Assembly: GCA_965262485.1 (NCBI GenBank)
Contig: OZ253540.1
Coordinates: 124,001-188,000 of the forward strand
Direction of reading: 5' to 3'
DNA: 64,000 nucleotides
Source of the DNA: Bin87 sp965262485
Lineage (GTDB): Bacteria > Chloroflexota > Dehalococcoidia > Lucifugimonadales > UBA3495
This document shows, piece after piece, positions 8,851-17,399 of the stretch. Each line of letters begins with the position of its first letter. Within the stretch, counting starts at the first letter, position 1. A program made the position numbers and the translations under genes. The notes under the pieces were generated by a model. It saw only the letters and a list, made by a program, of their open reading frames with translations, did no database searches and had not been told where the DNA came from.

Positions 8851-10557
8851 TTAGTCAGATTGAGAAGCCCACAGACTAGCCTGCCCTTCCCAATCACCGA
8901 TCAGATACGTCGTGTTGCGCAGCATCTGGTCGGTACCGGCGTTGATGATGTGGATCAGTTCTCCCCTATTGTTGCGGACGGGTGTGGTCGTGTTGCCGTA
9001 CCATGGCTGCACCTTGGTGCCGTATCCCCAAGGAATTAGGGAGCCCACGACAGGGTGGCTGTACCACCACTGCACTTCAATTTCATGGCGGTCGTCGGAG
9101 GCAGATGGGCTGCGGTTGGGGACACCGGGTTGCCAGCCGCAAAATTGCATTCCCATCACGTTCTCATACCACGCGCTTGGATCAGTGGTGACCGTGCCGT
9201 CCTGGATGGTCTGGACCTCGTCCACCTGGCTGCGATAGCTGTAACACCAGCGGGCTTTGACCGTGGTCGTATATGACCAATCAGAATGGAAATTTATTTC
9301 GTACGTGTCGGAATTGTGAACCATGCCATAGGTGCAATGATTTGGATCGCTGTACTCTTCGGCATACAATTCGGGCCAGTAAATTTGCCCTCCCCATCCG
9401 ACCTGATGGGAGTCGCCCGTATGGGTGCGCGATACTGGCGCCGGCGCTGGCGCGCTCGTTCCGTCATCATCCGGGTCCGGATGCTGGTTGCAGACCTTGA
9501 CGGTGTCGCCGTATATCTCGCGTTCCTGGGCGTTTACCGGTTTCCGAGTACCACAGATGGCATCATCCTCAAACTTCGCAGACGGGTCCAAAACGTAGCG
9601 GTCCTCGATGGTTACGTCCTGGTGTGAACACTTCTTCACCGTATCGCCGAAGGTTTGCGTCTCCCAGCGGTTTTCGGTCGGCCGCTCGACACAGGTGTAC
9701 GTTTCATCGTTGATCTCTTCACTCGTGATGGTGAAATCCGACCGTGGGCGCATGATCCCCGTCACCGGGTCAGCAAATTGCTCATTCACAGAACTGCCCC
9801 TGACGCTCTTGGGGTTCGTGGGCAACGGCGGGTTGGTGGTTCGTGACAGCTCCTGTATGTCGTTGCTCGGCCACTGCCCCAAGTGCGAACACCCCTCTCC
9901 CTCGTCGTCGCATCCGTAAAACACGCGGACGATAGGGTGGCCGGTTCCGGCAAAGGCAGCAAACGAATCGTGCGCAATGAGATGTCCCGGTGTCGCCAGA
10001 ATGTCCGACTGTCCCCACTGGGTGTTATCGGTGCTGAGGCGGTACTTAACCATGTATTGCCCTGGCAACGCGTCCCAATCGACATCCAAGCCCTCGTCGG
10101 TATGCCATACGCGCACAGACGGGCGTCCATATATGTTGATGATAACATCGGTCGACGCGGTCGAAGGGCTACTGCAACCATGGTCGTTGCACGCCTCTAC
10201 GTGCACCACCCAATTGCCCTGTCCCGGCAGGGCAATTTCGGCATCCGACTCGGTTGTGGTTTGCTGCGCATCACTGACGAAACTTTCACCTCGCAGTCGC
10301 CATTGAACCTTGTACGATGCTGCCGTGATGACGGGGTCCCAATTCACCGCAACGTTGGTGGTGCCCGGTTCTACGGACAAAACCAGGACGGATGGTTGAT
10401 CCGGTGGCGAACCTTTGGCTTGACCGGGCGGCAGACCATCTCCGTCCTGCGCGACGGGGGCAGGACCCGACGGGGCGGTCGGCGCACACGCGATGATGAC
10501 CAGCAATGCCATCGTTGATACGACAACGGCGATGCTGGAGGTCGTCTTGCTAAACAT
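8851..10557 (-). CDS. Secreted lipoprotein with fibronectin type III-like domain
   Basis: 568 residues. A signal peptide with lipobox (LLVIIAC, Cys about residue 24) anchors it to the outer face of the membrane. A proline-rich linker follows, then an FN3-like segment at about residues 55-140 (SVEPGTTNVAVNWDPV, YKVQWRLRG). A second, weaker repeat follows (GLDVDWDALPGQYMVKYRL). The C-terminal half is rich in paired cysteines (CVERP, CSHQD, CGTRK, CNQHP) and aromatic residues and matches no family I can name. Start has only a weak GAGGG site. A 10-codon ORF and hairpin lie about 100 bases upstream. Probably an adhesive or surface-binding protein. Confidence 0.7.
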   Translation of the reverse strand: MFSKTTSSIAVVVSTMALLVIIACAPTAPSGPAPVAQDGDGLPPGQAKGSPPDQPSVLVLSVEPGTTNVAVNWDPVITAASYKVQWRLRGESFVSDAQQTTTESDAEIALPGQGNWVVHVEACNDHGCSSPSTASTDVIINIYGRPSVRVWHTDEGLDVDWDALPGQYMVKYRLSTDNTQWGQSDILATPGHLIAHDSFAAFAGTGHPIVRVFYGCDDEGEGCSHLGQWPSNDIQELSRTTNPPLPTNPKSVRGSSVNEQFADPVTGIMRPRSDFTITSEEINDETYTCVERPTENRWETQTFGDTVKKCSHQDVTIEDRYVLDPSAKFEDDAICGTRKPVNAQEREIYGDTVKVCNQHPDPDDDGTSAPAPAPVSRTHTGDSHQVGWGGQIYWPELYAEEYSDPNHCTYGMVHNSDTYEINFHSDWSYTTTVKARWCYSYRSQVDEVQTIQDGTVTTDPSAWYENVMGMQFCGWQPGVPNRSPSASDDRHEIEVQWWYSHPVVGSLIPWGYGTKVQPWYGNTTTPVRNNRGELIHIINAGTDQMLRNTTYLIGDWEGQASLWASQSD

Positions 10558-10630
10558 CTTTCCCTCGCATTGATATTGATTGTTGATTCACTTCATGTGG
10601 CGATTTGTCAGTGTCCCACTGTGAAATACA

Positions 10631-10657
10631 GCCCGACGAATGACCAGTCGGGCTGTC
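10631..10657 (-). promoter_or_regulatory. GC-rich hairpin between leader ORF and lipoprotein gene
   Basis: The stem CAGCCCGAC / GTCGGGCTG begins two bases after the stop of the 10-codon ORF and lies about 75 bases upstream of the lipoprotein start. It could terminate or attenuate transcription; the following bases (TATTTCACA) are only moderately T-rich. Confidence 0.4.
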
Positions 10658-10658
10658 G

Positions 10659-10691
10659 CTACTTCAGCACACGATTGGGATCGGTGCTCAT
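10659..10691 (-). CDS. Possible 10-residue leader peptide
   Basis: The sequence GGAGGTGAGCCATG gives a near-perfect Shine-Dalgarno five bases before an ATG. The ORF encodes MSTDPNRVLK and stops two bases before the hairpin at 10631-10657. The arrangement resembles a leader peptide preceding an attenuator for the lipoprotein gene downstream. No codon repetition points to an amino-acid signal. It could be chance. Confidence 0.35.
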   Translation of the reverse strand: MSTDPNRVLK

Positions 10692-10803
10692 GGCTCACCT
10701 CCGATGACCAGTATCAGCCATCGGCGCACCCCGTGCCCCTTGCATCCGCAAGCCCCAATGCCTAAAAGACATCGGACACTGGTTCGCGCCGGTGGCTTGG
10801 CCG

Positions 10804-10880
10804 GCAGGACGCTCACATCATCTTAGGTGCAGGACGCTCACATCATCTTAGGTAAGGAAGATGGGCGTCCTGCTTTTCCT
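10804..10880 (+). terminator. Rho-independent terminator with duplicated 5' arm
   Basis: A 25-base sequence (GCAGGACGCTCACATCATCT...) occurs twice in tandem at 10804 and 10829. The second copy pairs with AAGATGGGCGTCCTGC, followed by TTTTCCTTT, an intrinsic terminator on the plus strand. A smaller hairpin (ACCCCGCA / TGCGGGGT, 10941-10965) follows. No plus-strand gene is evident upstream, so a small RNA or lost gene is possible. Confidence 0.6.
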
Positions 10881-11006
10881 TTGTGCATCTTGCCCGGGAA
10901 CAGGGCAGGGTGTTAAACTGCGACTACTGGGCAATAATCGACCCCGCAGATCCGACTTGCGGGGTCTTGTCGTGTCGCGTGCGACGGTTAATGACGTTTC
11001 AGGCTA

Positions 11007-11135
11007 GTAGTCCGAAATCTTTGTAATGATGGGTTGATTGGTACAGGGCCTTTCCCCGGCCATACAGGGCTTTATGGAGACTATCGTCGCGCAATCTGGC
11101 ATTCTACACCCGTCATTTCAAGAATGTTGGGCTAC
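11007..11135. repeat. MITE related to the IS630 element at 43.5 kb
   Basis: About 130 bp flanked by TA, with ends GTAGTCCGAAATCTTTGTAA and, inverted, GTAGCCCAACATTCTTGAAA. These match the ends of the IS630-type element at 43537-44757 and the MITE at 54087-54201. It is non-coding. A TTGTCAACACGCCCTA half-end of the other MITE family lies at about 11181-11196. Confidence 0.8.
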
Positions 11136-11363
11136 TAGGACAACCACGAATCTACACGCTAAAATCGTGCTCAAATGAATTTGTCAACACGCCCTAAACT
11201 AAAGCCAATGTGAAACACGTACAGAGTTGGGTAGGATAGGGGCGATTGAGATGGACGGAAAGGATCAGGAAATCCGAGTTGGGGTTGCTGTTGGGCATGG
11301 AGGAGATGGGATCACGGCTGGAGCTGTGGCGCTTGGACGGGGCTGAGGTACGGTGACGGATGT

Positions 11364-11525
11364 ACCAACCGCGGCAACTTGATCGCCAGGGTGGAAGGCA
11401 GGTCCGGCAAGGCCGGCCTCATGTTCATGTCCCACGCCGACGTGGCGCCGGTGGAAGAGGCGCTGGTGGAACTGTGGCGGGAGGAGCAGGCGAATGGTGG
11501 TTTCCAACGGTGGTCAGCGCCATAA
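11364..11525 (+). pseudogene. M20-type metallopeptidase fragment
   Basis: The 53-codon frame reads NRGNLIARVEGRSGKAGLMF then MSHADVAPVEEALVELWREE. This is the segment around the first metal ligand of M20/M28-type peptidases (usual form: GN(V/L)IAR..G......L..GH.DVVP). No start codon or remaining domain is present nearby, so it is a relic. Confidence 0.45.
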
Positions 11526-11544
11526 AATTGAACGCCGGCATTGG

Positions 11545-11709
11545 TCAGGGGAGAACGCCGATGCGGAACTTCTTCGTGCCGCAGTCCACGCAGATGGACC
11601 GGGCGGCGGGCCGGCCCTTCTTCATGGTAACGGTCTCGATGCCCCGGGATGGAATGCGGGCCTTGCATTTGACGCAGTAAATCTCAATAGATTCGGAGGG
11701 CGTAATCAT
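11545..11709 (-). CDS. DUF5679 small zinc-ribbon protein
   Basis: 54 residues from ATG at 11709, with a GGGAG site upstream. The pattern EIYCVKCKAR ... ICVDCGTKKFRIGV gives two CxxC pairs, a one-domain zinc ribbon of the DUF5679 type. Function is unknown; similar domains occur as tails on topoisomerases and as free mini-proteins. A paralogue lies at 15048-15212 with closely matching flanking DNA. Confidence 0.75.
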   Translation of the reverse strand: MITPSESIEIYCVKCKARIPSRGIETVTMKKGRPAARSICVDCGTKKFRIGVLP

Positions 11710-11968
11710 AGATGGGCGCTCCCGGAGAGAGAATGGCGGCGGCAATTGTACCCCACGGCCGCGGCTTCCCGGCTGATCCGTGGCCAGGCGGTCGCATTTT
11801 GATAGAGCCTGGGCCTTACGCCAGGGCAGGCAGGGTACATAGAATGGTCTTACTGCTGCGGGCGGTGCGGTTGACGAACTGCTCGCTCGCCCGCAGTGGA
11901 CGGATCGGTATGCGCTGCTATCCGGTGTTGCGGCACGCCCGGGGCAATTCTACACCGGGGCAACTCTG

Positions 11969-12015
11969 CTATGGTGATGTCGCGCGATTGTGGCATACGC
12001 GCGACATCACCATAG
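11969..12015. repeat. Perfect 18-bp inverted repeat downstream of tex
   Basis: The arms CTATGGTGATGTCGCGCG and CGCGCGACATCACCATAG are perfect complements around an 11-base loop. A second small stem (GTCCGC / GCGGAC) lies just beyond, nearer tex. There is no T-run, so it is not a typical terminator. Confidence 0.75.
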
Positions 12016-12086
12016 TTTGACTGTCCGCGGGCATAGTCTGCGGACGGTTTCCTGTTGTCGGGGATTCGAGGCGATGCGGACACCGA

Positions 12087-14213
12087 TCACTTCAGAGACA
12101 GGGCAATCCGTTTGCGCTCGAGGTCTACGTCAAGTACCGTTACCCACACCCGCTGTTGCACTTTGACAACATCCGAGGGATTGCTGACGAACCCCGCAGC
12201 CAGCTGGCTGATGTGGACCAGCCCGTCCTGGTGTACGCCAACATCGACAAAGGCGCCGAAGCCGGTCACGTTGGTTATCACCCCGGGCAATTTCATTCCC
12301 ACCGTCAGGTCCTCAACCCGGTGGATGCCGGCTGCGAAGTCGAACGGCTCAAACTCCTGGCGGGGGTCCCGTCCTGGCCGGGCCAGTTCTGCGACTATGT
12401 CATTCAATGTCGGCAGGCCAATCTGATCGCTGACGTAGCGACTGGGATCAATCTGACCGCCGATAGCAGCGTCGCCCAGCAATTCGTCCAGAGGACGGCC
12501 CAGGTCTCTGGCGATTGCTGCCACCACTGGGTAGGACTCGGGATGCACCGCGCTGGCGTCCAGCGGCTGGGCGCCCTCCCTGATGCGCAAAAACCCAGCC
12601 GCCTGTTCAAAAGCCCTGGGGCCCAGGCGCGGCACTTTCAGCAGAGCGTCTCGGGAGGTAAAAGGGCCGTTACGGCTCCGGTACTCCACAATCGCATTGG
12701 CCAAACGGGGCCCCAGACCCGAAACATAGGAAAGCAGCTCGCGGCTGGCGGTGTTCAGTTCCACCCCGACCTGGTTGACGCAGCTGACCACCACATCGTC
12801 CAGACGTTGCTTCAAGGCCCTTTGATCAACGTCGTGCTGGTACTGACCCACACCGATGGACTTGGGATCTATCTTGACCAGTTCGGCCAGGGGATCCATG
12901 AGGCGGCGACCGATGGAGACCGCTCCCCGAACGGTGATGTCCTGATCCGGGAATTCAGTTCGCGCTGCCTCCGACGCCGAGTAGACCGAGGCCCCGCTCT
13001 CGTTGACCATGACCACCGCAATTTGGGGGTCCAACCCCAGAGTCCTCAGAAAAGCCTGGGTCTCTCGTCCGGCGGTGCCGTTGCCCACGGCAATGGCTTC
13101 AATACGGTACTGACGACACAGCAGGAGTATCTTCTGGGCGGATTCCTGCTCACCTCGTTCCCCGAGCAGCGGATAAACGGTATCGTGGTGCAGCAGATGG
13201 CCCTGCCGGTCCAGACACACCAATTTGCAGCCGGAGCGAAATCCGGGATCCAGGGCCAGGATGTTCTTTTGACCCAGGGCCGGGGCCAGCAGCAACTCCC
13301 GCAAATTGTCGGCGAATACCCCGATGGCGGTGTCCTCGGCGCGAACTCTGGCCGCCTTGCGGACCTCCGTTTCCATCGTGGATTCCAGCAACGGTTTGTA
13401 GCGGTCCCGAATGGCCAGCCCGATCTGTTGCGCAGCCTCCGTTTCTCCTCTGACAAAGTTCCGCTCCAGGATCGCGGTCGCTGATGATACCGGCGGCGCG
13501 ATGTGGACCGAAAGCAGTGATTCCTTCTCGCCTCGGAGCATAGCCAGGATCCGGTGGGAAGGCGCGCTGGCGATCGGTTCCTGCCAGTCAAAGTAATCCC
13601 GGTACTTGGCCGCCGCTGCATCTTTGCCCGCAGTCACCGTGGCGGAGATAGCGCCCTGCGACCAGAACAGCTCCCGAATTTCCCGCCGCGCGGTGGAGTC
13701 TTCGCTGACCCACTCGGCGATGATGTCCCTGGCTCCACTCAGGGACTCTTTAACGTTATCCACACCCGCTTGTGGATTGACGTACTCGTCAGCGGCTGTG
13801 GCAACGTCAAAATCCCCTTGACTCCAGAGGCGCGACGCCAGGGACTCCAGTCCCCTTTCTCTTGCGATGGCGGCCCGGGTGCGCCGCCTGGGCCGGTAGG
13901 GCCGGTAGGTATCCTCCAGGACTGCCATTGATTCGGCAGCGAGAACGGCCTTCCGCAATCCCTCGCTCAGCAGGCCCCGCTTTTCCAGCGAAGCCAGGAT
14001 TACCTCCCGCCGATCCCTGAGTTCCCGGAGCTGGGACAACCGGTCCCGAATGCTGGTGATCGCCACCTCATCAAGGCTGCCGGTATGCTCCTTGCGGTAC
14101 CGCGCAATGAAGGGCACCGTAGCGCCGTCGTCCAGCAATCCAACCGTGGCCTCCACCTGCTCTCCGGCCAGGTGAAGCTCACGGGCAATATGGGGAATCT
14201 CGATGTCAATCAT
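12087..14213 (-). CDS. tex: Tex-like RNA-binding transcriptional accessory protein
   Basis: About 708 residues with the domain order of Tex: an N-terminal helical region (MIDIEIPHIARELHLAGEQV, GATVPFIARYRKEHTG), then a YqgF/RNase H-like fold (NILALDPGFRSGCKLVCLD). Helix-hairpin-helix segments follow (YVSGLGPRLANAIVEYRSRN), and a C-terminal S1 domain (GMKLPGVITNVTGFGAFVDV, DGLVHISQL). Tex binds nucleic acid and the transcription machinery and affects gene expression and stress survival. The ATG at 14213 matches the usual family start; a TTG three codons earlier with a GAGGG site is possible. Full length, no lesions. Confidence 0.93.
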   Translation of the reverse strand: MIDIEIPHIARELHLAGEQVEATVGLLDDGATVPFIARYRKEHTGSLDEVAITSIRDRLSQLRELRDRREVILASLEKRGLLSEGLRKAVLAAESMAVLEDTYRPYRPRRRTRAAIARERGLESLASRLWSQGDFDVATAADEYVNPQAGVDNVKESLSGARDIIAEWVSEDSTARREIRELFWSQGAISATVTAGKDAAAAKYRDYFDWQEPIASAPSHRILAMLRGEKESLLSVHIAPPVSSATAILERNFVRGETEAAQQIGLAIRDRYKPLLESTMETEVRKAARVRAEDTAIGVFADNLRELLLAPALGQKNILALDPGFRSGCKLVCLDRQGHLLHHDTVYPLLGERGEQESAQKILLLCRQYRIEAIAVGNGTAGRETQAFLRTLGLDPQIAVVMVNESGASVYSASEAARTEFPDQDITVRGAVSIGRRLMDPLAELVKIDPKSIGVGQYQHDVDQRALKQRLDDVVVSCVNQVGVELNTASRELLSYVSGLGPRLANAIVEYRSRNGPFTSRDALLKVPRLGPRAFEQAAGFLRIREGAQPLDASAVHPESYPVVAAIARDLGRPLDELLGDAAIGGQIDPSRYVSDQIGLPTLNDIVAELARPGRDPRQEFEPFDFAAGIHRVEDLTVGMKLPGVITNVTGFGAFVDVGVHQDGLVHISQLAAGFVSNPSDVVKVQQRVWVTVLDVDLERKRIALSLK

Positions 14214-14509
14214 GGTCGTCAATTTTGCACCCTCAGCGCCCGGATCGTGTCCTGTTGTCTTATTGATAAATGTTACCCGAACTTTAGCGCTTGCGGTCCA
14301 TTGTCCCACGTCAACTATATTTGCCGATTTGCATTGTCTCACCCAAACCGTTACCCAACGAAGGTGATTGCCTCAAATACAATGTTACCGAAAATGCGGA
14401 GGCAATCGCGTGGGAGGAGGCATCAGCAAGATGGCAAAACAGGAATTGCTGGCGAGGATCCGAGACCGCTACCGAGCTTCATCGAAGCGGGAGAAAAGCC
14501 GGATGGTGG

Positions 14510-15025
14510 TGCGGGGCCGTGAGATGTAGGCGGCCACGACCACCGGACGCCGGTCGGTGGACGCAGCCCGCCGGCCGGCCGGCGATCAGGGTCTCGCCGC
14601 GCGCGCCGTCGGCAGAACGGAGGTACAAATCCTCGTCCCCCACGGCCAGGGTGGGCTCGCTGAACAGCTGGCAGACGTAGCCCGGCGCCGTAGGTGATGG
14701 CGCAGCCGCCCAGGTTAATCAGGTGGCAGCGCAGGGCAGGTGGCGGTCCACGTCGATGTGAGAGCCGTCCACGGACAGTGCGGTCCAGTCCTGGGGAACA
14801 TCCGGGAGCGGCCGTCTGCCCAGCAGGACCTCGGGGCCGGTGCGGGCGAAGATGTAGGGGCGCCGCCCCACCTCAGCGGTGCGCTTTGGTGGCCGCGTCG
14901 GCGTGCACGGCGAGCTCCCGGTCAATGGCGTCGTCCAGACGCCGGCTGCGGCTCTGGATGTTTGGGGCCACGCCGTCCAGTGCGGACAGCAGCTGATATG
15001 TGGTGAGGCCCAGTTCCAGCGCCAT
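14510..15025 (-). pseudogene. NurA-domain nuclease, frameshifted and internally deleted
   Basis: Three frames must be joined. MALELGLTTYQLLSALDGVA is the N-terminus. A shifted frame gives RPYIFARTGPEVLLGRRPLP and DWTALSVDGSHIDVDRHLP, which holds the catalytic-type VDGS. Then come CHLINLGGCAITYGAG, GYVCQLFSEPTLAVGDEDLY and RPVVVAAYISRPRT. This is the order of NurA 5'-3' nuclease domains, which in archaea act with HerA in end resection. At least three frameshifts and a deletion before RPVVV make it non-functional. The middle part that is missing here resembles the fragment at 16155-16736. Confidence 0.6.
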
Positions 15026-15047
15026 GATGCCGGGATGAGCGAGTCGG

Positions 15048-15212
15048 TCAAGGCAGGACGCCGATACGGAACTTCTTCGTGCCGCTGTCCACGCAGGTGG
15101 CACGAGCGGCGGCGCGGCCGTTCTTCATGATGACAGCCTCGATGTCGCGAGATGCGGTCTTGGCTTTGCACTTGACGCAGTAAATCTCCGCGGCTTCGGA
15201 AGGGGTGGTCAT
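15048..15212 (-). CDS. DUF5679 mini-protein, one Cys changed to Ser
   Basis: 54 residues, start ATG at 15212 with AGGAG 9 bases upstream. Closely similar to the protein at 11545-11709, ending in the same KKFRIGVLP. The second zinc-binding pair reads CVDSG instead of CVDCG (a TGC to AGC change), so zinc binding is probably impaired. It lies between pieces of broken NurA genes. Confidence 0.65.
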   Translation of the reverse strand: MTTPSEAAEIYCVKCKAKTASRDIEAVIMKNGRAAARATCVDSGTKKFRIGVLP

Positions 15213-15215
15213 AGT

Positions 15216-15756
15216 TGGACGCTCCTGGGAGAGAGTCGATACCCACATCGCCCAGTTGACGCGCTACCGCCGCCCGGGCCTGCAGCAACAACTCGTGGCG
15301 ATCCTCGTGGGAAAGGCCGGAGCGTTGCAAAAGTTTCGACACCCGCTCCATCCGTTGTGACCGCTGGCGCGTCGCCAGGGCAGCGCGCGCCGCCGCCGCC
15401 AGAATCGACGCCCCAGGGTCGCCAGGGGTCTCGGACGCCGGATGATGGCCGTCTCGGAACTCCCGCAACCGGGCCGTTTCCGACCGGGTCAGCACGTCAT
15501 TCACCATTCGGTTCAGGTCGGACAGATGCCAGCCGGCGGCCAGCGCTTTGTGCAGGTATTTGGCTGGCACGCAGCGCTGCTGAGCCAGTCCGTCCAGGAT
15601 GCGCAGCATTCGCCGTTGGATGAAATCGGGTTGGTCGGAGGCCGCCGCCACCAGGTCAACCATCTGCGCCAAACCCTGACGGTAAGTTGGGGCGCACTGG
15701 CGATGACTGCTGCAGAACCAACCGGCGCCGTGTCCGCAATATCGACAATGGCCCAT
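15216..15756 (-). pseudogene. N-terminal zinc-finger protein, truncated (unrecognised family)
   Basis: Starts MGHCRYCGHGAGWFCSSH with a GGGAG site, giving a Cys4-type finger. A helical region follows (DFIQRRMLRILDGLAQQR, KLLQRSGLSHEDRHELLLQ). The frame stays open to 14719 but from about 15215 it runs out of frame through the DUF5679 gene and then into NurA residues. The natural C-terminus has therefore been lost and the long open frame is a chimera. I do not recognise the family; linkage to NurA suggests a DNA-repair neighbourhood. Confidence 0.45.
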
Positions 15757-15879
15757 CGCGGTCTCCCGGGTGAAACTGGAGCCAATGATAGGACATAGCC
15801 GAGGCAGAAACCGGTCGTTGACAGTTATTGCCCTATAGCATAGTATGTATTGTGAACGCTGGGGTGGCAGGGACATCTC

Positions 15880-16117
15880 ACCCGTTACGAATCGAGGGGC
15901 GCTAAGCCCGTCAGCGCCGGAGGTAGGAAGTGGTTTCGCTGATCACGCTGAACCATAGATGGCAGGGCGACATGGTCGGCCCGGTGGGTGACGCTGCCGC
16001 GGCCTGATTCGTTTCCCGCAATCAGAGCCGCCCTTGGAACCGGCAGAGTTGCCGACCGGGCCGCCAACCGGCATTCGGATTTCGCGCCACGGGATGGGCG
16101 AGCCGACGCCGAACACC
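15880..16117 (+). ncRNA. Possible structured small RNA ahead of a terminator
   Basis: About 240 bases without a convincing ORF, packed with complementary GC-rich segments: GGCGCTAAGCCCGTCAGCGCC as a hairpin, and GGCCCGGT near 15980 pairing with ACCGGGCC near 16057. It ends directly in a strong intrinsic terminator. It does not show RNase P, tmRNA or SRP signature sequences that I could recognise. Confidence 0.3.
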
Positions 16118-16158
16118 AGCCAGGCTCCGATGGATAGTCGGAGCCTGGCTCTTTTTAT
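16118..16158 (+). terminator. Strong Rho-independent terminator
   Basis: A 13-bp perfect stem AGCCAGGCTCCGA / TCGGAGCCTGGCT with a 7-base loop is followed by CTTTTTATT on the plus strand. No plus-strand protein gene precedes it, which is why a small RNA is proposed upstream. Confidence 0.8.
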
Positions 16159-16736
16159 TGGCGATCTTCCTGTAGTTCGAGGGCAGCTGCCTCCGGCATC
16201 ACGGCCGCCGGTGAGACCGACCGCCGGGGCTGAAACCTGACCACTGGGGGGCCGGCCTGATGGGACGATCGGCTCAGACCCAGGGCGAAGCGGGCCGCCA
16301 GGTGGCTGGGCCGGTACAGGGGAGAGCGGTGGCGTGGTTCAAGCAGCAGCTCGCACAGCTCCCGGTCATCGAAGCCCACGGCCCCGTCGCAGGGCGCGAG
16401 TTTTGAGCGGCGGGCGCTGCAAAGGCGGTTGCATTCGGTGTCGTCGCTGCCGCAGAGCATGAGGCGCACGGCGCCGGCAACCTCGCCGGTCTGGGGCCGT
16501 GAGGTGTAGGCGGCCACCGCCACCGGACGCCGGTCGGTGGAAGCCGCTCGCAGACGGGCCAAAGCGGTCTGGAAGCGTTGTCCGACCAGGCGCCCTGCCA
16601 CGTATCTGGGGTAGTTGCCCCGCTGGTCCCAGAAGGCCTGGGTGCCGTCCAGCAGGGCCAATGCCGGTTTATCACCGGGCAGTTTCTCGCACGGTGCGCA
16701 GCGCGCCCAACAGGGGCCGGCGATGTCGTTAATCAA
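16155..16736 (-). pseudogene. NurA-domain nuclease, C-terminal fragment
   Basis: KPALALLDGTQAFWD carries the second acidic catalytic-type motif, then RPVAVAAYTSRPQTGEVAGA and DDRELCELLLEPRHRSPLYR, all typical of the C-terminal half of NurA domains. After RFALGL the frame no longer matches the family, so the end is shifted. The N-terminal half is absent. RPVAVAAYTSRPQ is nearly the same as the sequence near 14520, so this is a second copy rather than the missing piece alone. Confidence 0.55.
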
Positions 16737-16888
16737 ACCCTGAATTCATCAAGGAATTTGGTAACGCAGCATAATAATTAGTATTCTGATGATTGACATT
16801 GTGGATTCATTCCAATAAACTGCGTTGCACATTCGACTTTCCACTTTATCAACGGTTATATCACGTAATAGACAATATATAAGCCTAA

Positions 16889-17351
16889 ATGATACGAATT
16901 TCGAAGTTCAAAGATTGCACTCCGCTTGCGACGGCAGCAATGCCCGGAGGCGGTTTGATGAGTTGGTCCAATCAACAGTCGGCGGCGCAACCAACTGTGG
17001 CCCAGTCAGCATCTGGCGGAGCCATGCCAACTACCCTGCTCCAACCCACGCCCGCCGGAGACGGAACTATGGCGGCCGCACCCATGGGCACCCTGAACAC
17101 CGGCCTCAAAGAGACGGGGCGGTTCTTCCTGCATCGCAGTACGTTCCCCAGTGTCTTGGAAGTGGAGGGCGCTCAACAGTTGATGGCGCCCAACGCCGTG
17201 GAAACTGGCCTGCGAATTAGTGACTTCCAATTACCAAACCATCGATGCCGTTCGGCCGGTGGGGATCAACATCAAGCCGAGGACCGAGCACGTCAGGTGC
17301 ACTGACGTCCGGCAGACCAACGGCTACGAATACATTCAGCACCGGAGGTAA
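16889..17351 (+). pseudogene. Peptide-type ABC binding protein with large internal deletion
   Basis: The first part (MGTLNTGLKETGRFFLHRST) matches the N-terminal segment of the three binding proteins downstream. After a frame change the sequence jumps to DAVRPVGINIKPRTEHVRCT and ends RQTNGYEYIQHRR, equivalent to their last 40 residues (compare NINGYQWIEPRQ). About 450 residues between are gone. It lies just upstream of the binding protein gene at 17400. Confidence 0.65.
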
Positions 17352-17399
17352 AAGTTCCTGGGGTTTAGAGCTATCTGTTCAAAAGAGCCGGAGGTGTTT

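Noticed and set aside
14719..15876. A 385-codon minus-strand frame as one gene
   Set aside because: It joins a zinc-finger protein, an out-of-frame DUF5679 gene and NurA residues; it is a chimera of shifted sequences.
15880..16117. RNase P, tmRNA or SRP RNA
   Set aside because: The conserved core sequences of these RNAs could not be found; only a generic structured-RNA call is justified.
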